Positions 1 to 7,446 of a stretch of 19,994 bases of DNA are shown piece after piece. Every line of letters begins with the position of its first letter. The stretch's first letter is position 1. A program made the position numbers and the translations under genes. The notes beneath the pieces were generated by a model. It was not told the DNA's origin, made no database searches, and saw nothing but the letters and a program-made list of their open reading frames with translations. Origin of the DNA: an uncultured Opitutia bacterium. GTDB taxonomy: Bacteria > Verrucomicrobiota > Verrucomicrobiia > Opitutales > UBA953. Location of the stretch: positions 1-19,994 of the forward strand of contig CAIVYX010000023.1 of NCBI GenBank assembly GCA_903910245.1. Direction: 5' to 3'.

Positions 1-79
1 CGCGGATGTGCTTCTGCGGGTAGCCCTTATCCGTGAAAATCTTGAGGACGATGTCGCGCTTGGTAAGGTTGTTAGACAT
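1..79 (-). CDS. HU/IHF-family DNA-binding protein, N-terminal part (cut by window edge)
   Basis: Only the first 26 codons are present. The ATG is at 79-77 on the minus strand and the gene runs off the left edge. The visible residues begin MSNNLTKRDIVLKIF and continue to GYPQKHIR, matching the first helices of HU/IHF proteins (the 'T-K-x-D-I-V' helix followed by a 'G-x-x-x-K' turn). Family members are small dimeric proteins of about 90-100 residues that bend and compact DNA. The part that would tell HU from IHF, the beta-arm, lies outside the window. It follows yicC on the same strand after a 69-nt gap, so it could be co-transcribed or have its own promoter. No ribosome binding site is visible before the ATG. 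The family call rests on a short stretch. Confidence 0.72.
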   Translation of the reverse strand, partial: MSNNLTKRDIVLKIFTDKGYPQKHIR

Positions 80-148
80 GACGTTTCGTAAGTGTTGATA
101 GACAAAGGCATGGGAAAGCGGTCGTGGCAATACCGCACCCGAAAAACC

Positions 149-1024
149 TTACTCCAAGTTCTGGACCTGCTCCCGGATGCGTTCGATCTCGGTTTTCGCC
201 TCCAAAACCAGCTTGGTCGTGGCGATTTCCGAGGCCTTGCTGCCGATAGTGTTAACTTCGCGCAGTAGTTCTTGAATGAGGAAATCGAGCTTTCGTCCGC
301 AATTAGGCTGTCCGAGTTCTGCCGAAAACTGGGCAACATGGCTTTTCAGGCGGACGACCTCTTCGGTGATATCCGAGCGGTCGGCAAAGAGCGCTAGTTC
401 TTTCAGAACACGCTCATCGGACACATCCAGGCTCAACCCGGCATCTTTGAGCCGCTTGAGCATCGCATCACGATGGCGAACAGGTGCGGCCTTCTCGGCC
501 TCTTCCATGCCTGCGACCATTGCGGCCATCTTGACGAGACGCGCGTGGAGGTCTTTGGCCAAGGCGGCGCCTTCGGCCTGGCGCATGATGACGAGATTCC
601 CGAGGGCTTCTTCAAAAGCGGAACGGACGACAGCATCTGCGTCAGCAAAATCAGGCAAAACGACGGACGGACGGCGGCTGCTCTCGGCGAGACGCAGCAA
701 CAGTTCGCCATCGGCGTGCAACTTCAGGCCGCAGCGTTGGGCGATTTTGCCGAGCTCATCGAGGCTAGTGGCGACAGCTTCCTGGTCCCACTGACGCTGG
801 GTCGCCGAGGCGGCAGCCTGCGTGACGCGAGCAGTGACTTTGCCGCGCTGCAGGCGGGCGCGAATCCAGCCAGAGGCGGCGGATTCCAGGGCGGGCCATG
901 AGTCCGGTCCGAAGACGGAAACCTGCAGGTTCTTCTGGTTGACCGTCGCAACCTCGACCGAAAGGCGAAAGCCAGGGAGATTAATCTCGGCCCGACCGAA
1001 GCCCGTCATCGAGGAGGCAGCCAT
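149..1024 (-). CDS. yicC: YicC family endoribonuclease
   Basis: The protein has 291 residues, close to the usual 287-295 of the family. The N-terminus carries the hallmark MTGFGRAE (residues 6-13). The C-terminus carries the conserved GRKLDFLIQELLREVNTIGSK block and ends in a charged helix (EAKTEIERIREQVQNLE), as in the YicC N-domain plus DUF1732 architecture. Known members are endoribonucleases or RNA-decay factors in the cytoplasm. I chose the ATG at 1024, which gives MAASSMTGFGRAE. It sits 2 nt after the trpB TGA, suggesting translational coupling. A longer frame reaching 1069 would run into trpB and is unlikely, and an ATG at 1009 is a possible alternative. There is no Shine-Dalgarno motif. 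The HU-family gene follows on the same strand. Confidence 0.93.
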   Translation of the reverse strand: MAASSMTGFGRAEINLPGFRLSVEVATVNQKNLQVSVFGPDSWPALESAASGWIRARLQRGKVTARVTQAAASATQRQWDQEAVATSLDELGKIAQRCGLKLHADGELLLRLAESSRRPSVVLPDFADADAVVRSAFEEALGNLVIMRQAEGAALAKDLHARLVKMAAMVAGMEEAEKAAPVRHRDAMLKRLKDAGLSLDVSDERVLKELALFADRSDITEEVVRLKSHVAQFSAELGQPNCGRKLDFLIQELLREVNTIGSKASEIATTKLVLEAKTEIERIREQVQNLE

Positions 1025-1026
1025 GT

Positions 1027-2262
1027 TCAGAGCTTGATCTCGGTACCCATGGCGCGGGCGGCACTCCAAACATCCTTATCGCCCCGACCGGAAAGATTGA
1101 TGATCACGACCTGCTCCCTGGGCAAGGACGCCGCGAGCTTCACGCCATGCGCGACGGCGTGGCTGGTCTCGAGCGCGGGGATAATACCCTCGGTGCGGGA
1201 AAGGAGCTGGAAGGCCTCGAGGCATTCGCTGTCGGTCGCGTGAGCATAGTCCACGCGACCCTTTTCTCGGTAATAAGAATGCTCCGGACCCACGGCGGCA
1301 TAATCCAGTCCGGCGGAAACGGAATGCGTTCCTTCAATCTGCCCTTCTCCGTCCATCAAGATGTTCGTCATGCAGCCTTGCAGCACGCCAAGTCGCCCGC
1401 CGGCAAAACGTGCGGCGTGCTCGCCTTTGCTGATGCCACGGCCGCCAGCTTCGACGCCAATGAGGCGGACGCCAGGTTCGTCGAGGAATTCGAAGAATGC
1501 ACCGATGGCGTTGGAGCCGCCGCCGACGCAGGCGACAATGGCGTCCGGCAGGCGGCCTTCCGCGCGCAGAATCTGCTGTTTGGATTCGATGGAGATGATG
1601 CGATGGAAATCGCGGACCATCATCGGATAAGGGTGCGAACCGTAGGCCGTCCCCAAAATGTAATGCGTCTCGCGAACGTTGGTGACCCAATCGCGCATGG
1701 CCTCGTTGACGGCCTCCTTGAGCGTGCGCTGGCCGGCCTCGACGCCCCGGACCTCGGCGCCCATGAGACGCATGCGGTAGACGTTGAGGGCCTGGCGTTC
1801 CATGTCTACCGCGCCCATGTAGATCACGCACTTCAGGCCAAAGCGGGCGCAAACGGCGGCGGTGGCGGTGCCGTGCTGACCGGCGCCAGTCTCGGCGATG
1901 ATGCGCTTCTTGCCCATGCGGATGGCGAGCAAAGCCTGGCCGATGACATTATTGATCTTATGGGCCCCAGTGTGGAGCATGTCCTCACGCTTAAGGTAGA
2001 TGCGGGCGCCGCCGGCGTGCTTGGTCAGAGACTCGGCAAAGGTGAGCCCAGTAGGGCGACCGGCGTAATCGCGCAGCATGTCCGCGAAAGCCTGCTGGAA
2101 GGCAGGATCGCGACGGGCTTCATCGTAGGCCTTGGTCAGGTCCAGCAACGGCGTCATCAGAGTCTCTGGCACGTACATCCCCCCAAACTTGCCGAAACGG
2201 CCTCGCGCGTCCGGGACGTGGAAGCGTGGTTCGGTGGTCGGGATGAGACTGGAGGACGACAT
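1027..2262 (-). CDS. trpB: Tryptophan synthase beta chain
   Basis: This is a pyridoxal-phosphate enzyme that condenses indole with L-serine to give tryptophan, in complex with TrpA. With the start at 2262 it has 411 residues, near the family's roughly 400. Visible signatures are the N-terminal [16 protein letters not shown], the PLP-lysine motif HTGAHKINN (Lys about residue 102), the substrate loop AETGAGQHG, the phosphate-binding GGGSNAIG, and the C-terminal NLSGRGDKD. Upstream in-frame starts exist at 2280 and 2313 but add non-conserved residues. The ATG at 2262 has a weak AGGA 10 nt before it. No trpA or other trp gene is in the window. The gene lies directly ahead of yicC with a 2-nt gap, an operon partner with no obvious metabolic link. 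Confidence 0.97.
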   Translation of the reverse strand: MSSSSLIPTTEPRFHVPDARGRFGKFGGMYVPETLMTPLLDLTKAYDEARRDPAFQQAFADMLRDYAGRPTGLTFAESLTKHAGGARIYLKREDMLHTGAHKINNVIGQALLAIRMGKKRIIAETGAGQHGTATAAVCARFGLKCVIYMGAVDMERQALNVYRMRLMGAEVRGVEAGQRTLKEAVNEAMRDWVTNVRETHYILGTAYGSHPYPMMVRDFHRIISIESKQQILRAEGRLPDAIVACVGGGSNAIGAFFEFLDEPGVRLIGVEAGGRGISKGEHAARFAGGRLGVLQGCMTNILMDGEGQIEGTHSVSAGLDYAAVGPEHSYYREKGRVDYAHATDSECLEAFQLLSRTEGIIPALETSHAVAHGVKLAASLPREQVVIINLSGRGDKDVWSAARAMGTEIKL

Positions 2263-2277
2263 GGTCGTGATATCCTG

Positions 2278-2306
2278 CATAAAGCGGGAACGTCCACTAA
2301 GGGCAA
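2278..2306 (-). promoter_or_regulatory. Possible weak sigma70-type promoter for trpB
   Basis: Reading the minus strand, TTGCCC (2306-2301) is followed 17 nt later by TTTATG (2283-2278), at a position that would place transcription start just upstream of the chosen trpB ATG at 2262. The match to consensus is only partial (3 of 6 in the -10). It lies in the 105-nt divergent gap between trpB and uppP, where a promoter for each gene is expected. No convincing promoter for uppP was found in the same gap. Confidence 0.22.
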
Positions 2307-2367
2307 GCGACAAGGGCTTTTGACGGCTTTCCTTGCCCCAGCACGGTCAGAAGCCTAATGGTCGCCC

Positions 2368-3330
2368 ATGCTTCGTTTCGTCTTAGGTCTGTGGCTGCTC
2401 TCCTCTCTGCCAGCGATCGCGGCCGGGGAAACGCGCTCTCCTGAGGAAGTTCGCGCTGACTTCACCTACGGCCGCGCACTCGTCACGGGCACCGTCGAAG
2501 GCATCACCGAGTACCTGCCTGTCAGCTCCACTGGCCATATGATCATCAGCGATCGCCTGCTGGGAGTTCCGAACGACCCCCATGTCACCGTGTCTGGTCT
2601 CGCTGATCGTAAAGGCCGGGCAATCTCTTTGGAGCGCGTGGCCGACGACTATATCGTCATCATTCAACTAGGCGCAATTCTCGCCGTCATCGTGGCGTTC
2701 TTCGGCCGGATCCGCTCGCTTTTGTTCGGACTTTGTCGCGGAGAACGTCGTTCACTCGACCTCGCTATGGCCATCGTCGTGGCGTTCATCCCCGCGGCCC
2801 TGCTCGGATTTCTATTTAAGGATGCCATCACGGCATATCTTTTCTCGATCGAAGTCGTCGCCGCCGCCCTTCTCGTTGGCGGACTTGTCATCTTGGTCGC
2901 GGAACGTGTCCTGCCGAAGTCGGTTGCCTCGGGCGCTGACGAAGTCGCGACGATCGGCTGGCGCTCGGCTCTGACCGTTGGTCTCTGTCAATGCTTCGCC
3001 TTGATTCCCGGAACAAGCCGCTCACTGGCGACGATCCTCGGCGGCCGCGTGGCCGGGCTTTCCCACGCCGCCGCCACGGAATTCTCGTTTCTCGTCGGTC
3101 TGCTCACCCTTTCCGCCGCCTCAGTGTACAAGATGTGGGCGCTCGGCCCTGCCCTGACCCAGGTCTACCCGGCCGGGCCGGCGAGCGTCGGCCTGCTCGT
3201 CGCCGCCGTCACCGCCTTTGTTTCCGTGAAGTGGCTCGTCGGATACGTCTCCCGCAATGGCTTGGGCGTGTTCGCCTGGTACCGCATCGCCTTAGGCGGT
3301 GCGATCCTGGTGACGCTGGCGCTGAAGTGA
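2368..3330 (+). CDS. uppP: Undecaprenyl-diphosphate phosphatase (UppP/BacA)
   Basis: This is an integral membrane enzyme that dephosphorylates undecaprenyl diphosphate to regenerate the lipid carrier used for peptidoglycan and other envelope polymers. The two family motifs are present: EGITEYLPVSSTGH (residues 44-57, the glutamate-rich motif plus SSTGH) and PGTSRS (214-219). At least seven hydrophobic segments follow. The protein has 320 residues against a usual 260-290. The extra length comes from a signal-peptide-like N-terminus (residues 1-20, ending AIAAG) and a polar insert of about 25-30 residues (about 66-94) between motif 1 and the next membrane helix. It is divergent from trpB and convergent with the next gene, only 7 nt apart, with no visible terminator. 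Its job fits the cell-wall genes further along. Confidence 0.95.
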   Translation: MLRFVLGLWLLSSLPAIAAGETRSPEEVRADFTYGRALVTGTVEGITEYLPVSSTGHMIISDRLLGVPNDPHVTVSGLADRKGRAISLERVADDYIVIIQLGAILAVIVAFFGRIRSLLFGLCRGERRSLDLAMAIVVAFIPAALLGFLFKDAITAYLFSIEVVAAALLVGGLVILVAERVLPKSVASGADEVATIGWRSALTVGLCQCFALIPGTSRSLATILGGRVAGLSHAAATEFSFLVGLLTLSAASVYKMWALGPALTQVYPAGPASVGLLVAAVTAFVSVKWLVGYVSRNGLGVFAWYRIALGGAILVTLALK

Positions 3331-3337
3331 GTCCGGT

Positions 3338-4717
3338 TTAAGCGCCCAGTTCGAAACCCTTACGGTAGACGCGGTGGACGTAGGCGTTGGCCCCTTCGTC
3401 GTTCGTCACTTTCATCTTGGCGCCGTCCCAGAGCAGTTTGCGGTCGGGGAAGCGGGAAGCGAGGTTGCCCATAAGCACCATTTCGGAGAGCGGACCGGAG
3501 TAATCGAAGTTCGACGAAGCGGCGACGCCGCCCTTGCAGGCGCGGATCCAATCCTTCTCGTGACCAGAGGTATTGCCCGGGATGCGCGGGATAGTCTTTG
3601 CGAGCTTCTTAGCCACCTCACGGAGGTCGGCGTTGAGGAGACGGGGCTTCTCGCCGTAGCAGCCGCACACGAGCTTACCCTTGTCGCCGATGAAGTAGCA
3701 GCCGCCGTTGGGATCGCCGAACGGCATATCGTCTTCGAGTTCGTCCGGACGCTGGGGCATCAGGCCGCCGTCCCACCAAGTGAGGGTTACGGGCGGCATC
3801 TCGCCTCGGGCGGGGAACTTGTAGCGGACGATTGAGGAGCGCGGATAGGATTCGTTCTTACCCGAGGTTTTCTTGCCGAAGGTCTCGTAGACAGTGGAGA
3901 GGTTGCCTTCGACGCTATCAGGGTAGCCCAAGTTGAGCGCCATGAAGGCGGGGTCGATAATGTGACAGCCCATATCGCCCAGAGAGCCGGTGCCAAAGTC
4001 CCACCAGGCGCGCCACTTGCCAGGGTGATACGAGGCGTGGAAAGGACGGAGAGGCGCTGGTCCGCACCACTGGTTCCAGTCCATACCTTGGGGGGCATTC
4101 TGGACATCGCTCGGACGGTCCATCTCGAGGCTCTGGGGCCAGATGGGGCGATTGGTCCAGGTGTGAACTTCGCGTACCTTGCCGATGAGGCCAGCGGCGA
4201 TCCATTCGGTGACCTGCCGGATACCTTCGCCGGAGTGACCTTGGTTACCCATCTGGGTCACGACTTTATATTTATGGGCCGACTCGGTCAGGATGCGCGC
4301 TTCGAAGACAGAATGTGAAATCGGCTTCTGGACGTAAACGTGCTTGCCGCGGCGCATGCACTCCATGGCGATGTACGCGTGCGAATGGTCGGGCGTGGCA
4401 ATAATGACAGCGTCGATATCTTTCTGCTCGTCGAGCATCTTGCGGAAGTCAGTGAAGAGGGCCGCCTTCGGGAACTGTTTGATCGTGCCGCCGCAGCGGT
4501 TGAGATCGAGGTCGCAGAGTGAGACAATATTCTCATCGGCGGAGTTCTTCACGTTGCTGCCGCCGACGCCACCGAAGCCGATCGCGGCCACGTTAAGCTT
4601 CTCGTTCGGCGAGACCGTGCGGGCGGCGGAATTAAGCCACGGACGGGTTACCGCGAAAGCGGCGGCCGCCATACCGGTGTTACGAAGGAAAGATCGACGG
4701 TTGAGCTGGGGTGTCAT
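3338..4717 (-). CDS. Gfo/Idh/MocA family oxidoreductase with Tat signal
   Basis: This is a predicted NAD(P)-dependent sugar or cyclitol oxidoreductase exported by the Tat pathway. Residues 1-32 hold a twin-arginine signal (NRRSFLR at 6-12, then an Ala-rich stretch). A Rossmann fold follows with GFGGVGGSN (47-55), an acidic strand end CDLDLN, and the ATPDHSHAYIA segment (107-117). The family's E-K-P catalytic motif reads QKP here (130-132), a variant common in planctomycete and verrucomicrobial Tat-exported members. The C-terminal domain carries GDMGCHIIDPAF with His252. The length, 459 residues, is usual for this subgroup. The substrate cannot be read from sequence. It is transcribed alone, back to back with mreB and convergent with uppP. 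Confidence 0.93.
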   Translation of the reverse strand: MTPQLNRRSFLRNTGMAAAAFAVTRPWLNSAARTVSPNEKLNVAAIGFGGVGGSNVKNSADENIVSLCDLDLNRCGGTIKQFPKAALFTDFRKMLDEQKDIDAVIIATPDHSHAYIAMECMRRGKHVYVQKPISHSVFEARILTESAHKYKVVTQMGNQGHSGEGIRQVTEWIAAGLIGKVREVHTWTNRPIWPQSLEMDRPSDVQNAPQGMDWNQWCGPAPLRPFHASYHPGKWRAWWDFGTGSLGDMGCHIIDPAFMALNLGYPDSVEGNLSTVYETFGKKTSGKNESYPRSSIVRYKFPARGEMPPVTLTWWDGGLMPQRPDELEDDMPFGDPNGGCYFIGDKGKLVCGCYGEKPRLLNADLREVAKKLAKTIPRIPGNTSGHEKDWIRACKGGVAASSNFDYSGPLSEMVLMGNLASRFPDRKLLWDGAKMKVTNDEGANAYVHRVYRKGFELGA

Positions 4718-5014
4718 GGGGTGGGGTAAGATGTAACTATGACCCTAAGCGGCAGTCGCAAGTTCCATGCTCCCCGTGCGCTCGGGCTCAAACGACGGTT
4801 TTACCTCCAAAATCGACATTCGCGGCTCTCGTGCGGCCGAGTGGCTATCCGACGAAGACCAGCGATGTGAATAGGTTCCGTGGTCAGCCGATCGCCGCCA
4901 CCTATCTCGCTGTCTGGATGAATCTTATGACACCCCTGCCCTCCCCTGGGCGGTCGAAGTTTCGTTTGACTATGCTGTGAATAAACTGTTCATAAAGGAA
5001 ACCACACGACCCTG
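4718..5014. other. Intergenic region between divergent oxidoreductase and mreB genes
   Basis: This 297-nt gap holds no coding frame with recognisable protein features and no RNA gene that I can see. A plus-strand open frame (4711-4980) crosses it, but its translation has no conserved pattern. The gap should contain the promoters for both flanking genes. The right end becomes AT-rich (from about 4960), consistent with the mreB promoter lying there. Only short, imperfect inverted repeats were noticed, such as GCCC/GGGC near 4938-4951. Confidence 0.6.
4966..4996 (+). promoter_or_regulatory. Possible sigma70-type promoter for the mre operon
   Basis: TTGACT (4966-4971, 5 of 6 to the -35 consensus) is followed after 19 nt by CATAAA (4991-4996, 4 of 6 to TATAAT). 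TTCATA at 4989-4994 gives a 17-nt spacer but a poorer -10. Either choice would place transcription start about 10-15 nt before the mreB ATG, leaving a very short leader without room for a normal ribosome binding site. Confidence 0.35.
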
Positions 5015-6031
5015 ATGTTTAAGCGCTTCCCCGGGCTATTCACCCAAGCCATTGGCATCGACCTTGGCACAGCCAACACGCTTGTCTTCCTCAAGGATCG
5101 AGGCGTCGTCCTCCGCGAGCCCAGCGTCGTCGCCATTCGCACCAGCACGCGCAAGCCGATCGCCGTCGGAAATGAAGCACGCATGATGCTTGGGCGTACC
5201 CCGGGCGACATTCAGGCCCTGCGTCCGATGAAGGACGGCGTCATTGCCGACTTCGAGATTAGCGAGCATATGCTCCGCTACTTTATCGGCAAGGTTGCCC
5301 GTAAGTCCCTCTTCACCAATCTCACTGTCGTCGTGGCCGTGCCTTACGGCATCACCGCCGTCGAACGCCGCGCCGTCATGGATTCGGCTTACCGCGCCGG
5401 TGCGGACGATGTGATCACCATTCCGGAGCCCGTCGCTTCTGCCATCGGTGTCGGTCTGCCAGTCGAAGAGCCCACCGGCTCGATGATTGTCGATATTGGC
5501 GGCGGCACGACGGAAGTCGCCGTGCTTTCTCTCGGTGGTATCGTTCACGCTCGTTCCATTCGCGTTGGCGGTGATGAGTTCGACGTGTCGATCATCAAGT
5601 ACATCCGAAATTCTTATAACCTCATCATCGGCGAACGCACCGCGGAAGAGATCAAAATCAAGATTGGCTCGGCCTACGCCCTCGAACAAGAGCTCACCTT
5701 CGAAGTCAAGGGACGCGATAATGTCACCGGCCTTCCTCGCCAACTCCACCTCACATCTCAAGAAGTCCGCGAGGCGATGGCCGATAATATTAATCTCATC
5801 ATTGAGGCCATCAAGGGCTCCTTGGAGCGCATCCCCCCAGAACTTTCGGCCGACCTCGTCGACCGTGGCATCGTGCTTGCTGGCGGCGGCTCGCTCATTC
5901 GCAAGATTGACCGCGCCATCTCCGAAGCCACCGGCCTACCGGTCTTCGTGGCCGAAGACCCCCTCTGTGCCGTTGTCAATGGAACCGGCAAGATCCTCGC
6001 GAACTCCTCCCGCTGGAGCGGTCGAGACTAA
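5015..6031 (+). CDS. mreB: Rod shape-determining protein MreB (bacterial actin)
   Basis: This is an actin-like ATPase that forms membrane-bound filaments guiding lateral cell-wall synthesis. At 338 residues it has the normal family length. The actin-fold signatures are phosphate-1 IDLGTANT (15-22), the RPMKDGVIADF segment (70-80), phosphate-2 DIGGGTTEVAVLSLGG (160-175), and the adenosine motif GIVLAGGGSLIR in the last quarter. The N-terminal hydrophobic FPGLF may serve as a membrane-contact segment. One substitution stands out: the usual VPSGIT loop reads VPYGIT (Tyr111). It is the first gene of an mreB-mreC-mreD-mrdA cluster on the plus strand. An AAGGA lies 16-20 nt before the ATG, further than normal for a ribosome binding site. 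Confidence 0.98.
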   Translation: MFKRFPGLFTQAIGIDLGTANTLVFLKDRGVVLREPSVVAIRTSTRKPIAVGNEARMMLGRTPGDIQALRPMKDGVIADFEISEHMLRYFIGKVARKSLFTNLTVVVAVPYGITAVERRAVMDSAYRAGADDVITIPEPVASAIGVGLPVEEPTGSMIVDIGGGTTEVAVLSLGGIVHARSIRVGGDEFDVSIIKYIRNSYNLIIGERTAEEIKIKIGSAYALEQELTFEVKGRDNVTGLPRQLHLTSQEVREAMADNINLIIEAIKGSLERIPPELSADLVDRGIVLAGGGSLIRKIDRAISEATGLPVFVAEDPLCAVVNGTGKILANSSRWSGRD

Positions 6032-6055
6032 TCCCCGTTCGCGGGCCGACCCGCC

Positions 6056-6931
6056 ATGGACCAGAATCGCCAAGGAGCCCGCGCCTCCTACGTCGCTCTT
6101 TCAGTATTCGTAGCACTATGGATACTCGCCCCGAGTGCAGTGCGCCGTTTCAACCGCGAAGCCTTCGTCGAGTTCCAGGCTCCGGCCCTCAACCTTCTCG
6201 GCAAGTCGCGCGACATGGCGACCTTCTGGGAGAAAAAAAGCCGCAGCGTCGAGGAGATGGCCGCCGCTGGCCGCGACCTCGCACGCATCAACGCCGCCCT
6301 GGAGATTCAGATCAATAAGTTCGAGGACATCCGCCGCGAGAACGTCCGACTGCGTGAGATTACCCGTTATAACGTCCCCGCGGAATATATGTCCGTTGTC
6401 GCCCGCGTCGCCACGCGCGACAGCTCTTCCTGGTGGCAACGAATCGTCATCCGCAAAGGGCGCAATGACGGTATTCGACCCGGTGCTCCGGTCGTCTTTG
6501 GGAACACCGTCGTCGGTCGCGTGACGGCCGTCCACCTGACCACCAGCGAGGTCGACCTTGTCACTAGCCCGGGCTTCCGCTGCACGGCCTACCTCGAAGG
6601 CGACGACCAGAATCACATCGTCCTCGTGAACGGGGTTGCCTCCAACTCCCTCGGCACTACTAAGGCCCGCGTCAGCGTCATCCCGCGAGACTACTCGATG
6701 CCGGCGGGTCAGCCGGCTCGCGTCTTCACCACAGGGATGGGCGGAGTGTTCCCCAGCCGTCTGATGTTGGGTTATCTCGATGGCGGCACCTACGCCACGC
6801 AGGTCGGTAATTTCAAGGAGAGCCTCCTCGTGCCCTCGCGTGATCTGTACAACCTGCAGGAAGTCTCCGTCCTCGTTCCGCTACATCAGAATCCGGGCGA
6901 GGCCCTGATGCAGGGCGATCAATTCCAGTGA
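6056..6931 (+). CDS. mreC: Rod shape-determining protein MreC
   Basis: This is a bitopic inner-membrane protein whose periplasmic part connects MreB/MreD with PBP2 and RodA in the elongasome. Of its 291 residues, positions 11-30 (ASYVALSVFVALWILAPSAV) form one transmembrane helix. A charged coiled-coil region follows (about 60-105, ending RRENVRLREI). The beta-rich core then holds the typical segments WWQRIVIRKGRNDGI, GAPVVFGNTVVGRV and VDLVTSPGF. The C-terminus (RDLYNLQEVSVLVP) also fits the family. It starts 24 nt after mreB and its TGA runs into the next start, so coupling with mreD is likely. No Shine-Dalgarno motif precedes the ATG. The last 15 residues are polar and poorly conserved. 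Confidence 0.95.
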   Translation: MDQNRQGARASYVALSVFVALWILAPSAVRRFNREAFVEFQAPALNLLGKSRDMATFWEKKSRSVEEMAAAGRDLARINAALEIQINKFEDIRRENVRLREITRYNVPAEYMSVVARVATRDSSSWWQRIVIRKGRNDGIRPGAPVVFGNTVVGRVTAVHLTTSEVDLVTSPGFRCTAYLEGDDQNHIVLVNGVASNSLGTTKARVSVIPRDYSMPAGQPARVFTTGMGGVFPSRLMLGYLDGGTYATQVGNFKESLLVPSRDLYNLQEVSVLVPLHQNPGEALMQGDQFQ

Positions 6932-6933
6932 CC

Positions 6934-7446
6934 ATGGGCTGGGCCTGGCTGTTCCTGCTGCTTGCGACCTACCCCTGGTTGCTCGGCGCCGATTTAGCCT
7001 CGGATACGTTGGCGTCCTCTTCACTCATTTTCTTCGTCTCCGGCACCTGCCTCGTCGCGCCTTGTCGTCGACTGAAGCGTTGGCAGGCGGTCCTTTTCGC
7101 CGCCTGCCTAGGGTTTCTTTTTGAAGCCAGACGTCCGATTCCGGACGGTACGCTCGCTTTGTCTTTGGTCGCGATCGCGATATTTCTTTCGTCCAATCGC
7201 CAGTTGATACGCAACACGCCTAGCATGCTCAGGGTAGCCGCAATCGTCAATGTGAGCGCCTGTCTCATCTGGTTCCTCGCCTCATCCTATGGTTCGCCCA
7301 GCCCTGCCACGAACCTAGCTGGACAACTCTTCCTACAGTTGCTGCTCTCCTGCGTCGTCGGTACGCTCAGCCTAATCCCAATCGCTCTGACTCAGAACGC
7401 CGTCTTGGATCGTTTAAACGTTCCGCCAGCACCCGACACGCCATGA
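6934..7446 (+). CDS. mreD: Probable rod shape-determining protein MreD
   Basis: This is a small, very hydrophobic protein of 170 residues with about five membrane segments. Examples are WAWLFLLLATYPWLLGA at the start, SSLIFFVSGTCLVA, LALSLVAIAIFLSS, AAIVNVSACLIWFLAS, and LFLQLLLSCVVGTLSLIPIAL near the end. MreD sequences diverge strongly, so the call rests mainly on size, topology and position between mreC and mrdA. MreD acts in the inner membrane as a partner of MreC and PBP2. I chose the ATG at 6934, which makes the mreC stop and this start read TGACCATG, a context also seen before glmS and the RlmB-like gene. A GTG at 6928, overlapping the mreC stop, is the alternative. Its TGA overlaps the mrdA ATG (ATGA). 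Confidence 0.82.
   Translation: MGWAWLFLLLATYPWLLGADLASDTLASSSLIFFVSGTCLVAPCRRLKRWQAVLFAACLGFLFEARRPIPDGTLALSLVAIAIFLSSNRQLIRNTPSMLRVAAIVNVSACLIWFLASSYGSPSPATNLAGQLFLQLLLSCVVGTLSLIPIALTQNAVLDRLNVPPAPDTP

Noticed and set aside
1147..2358. A 403-codon open frame on the plus strand opposite trpB
   Set aside because: It mirrors trpB codon by codon, its translation is low-complexity and family-free, and trpB is unmistakable. It is a GC-rich antisense shadow.
4711..4980. An 89-codon plus-strand frame upstream of mreB
   Set aside because: It has no conserved pattern or hydrophobic structure and begins within the oxidoreductase start.
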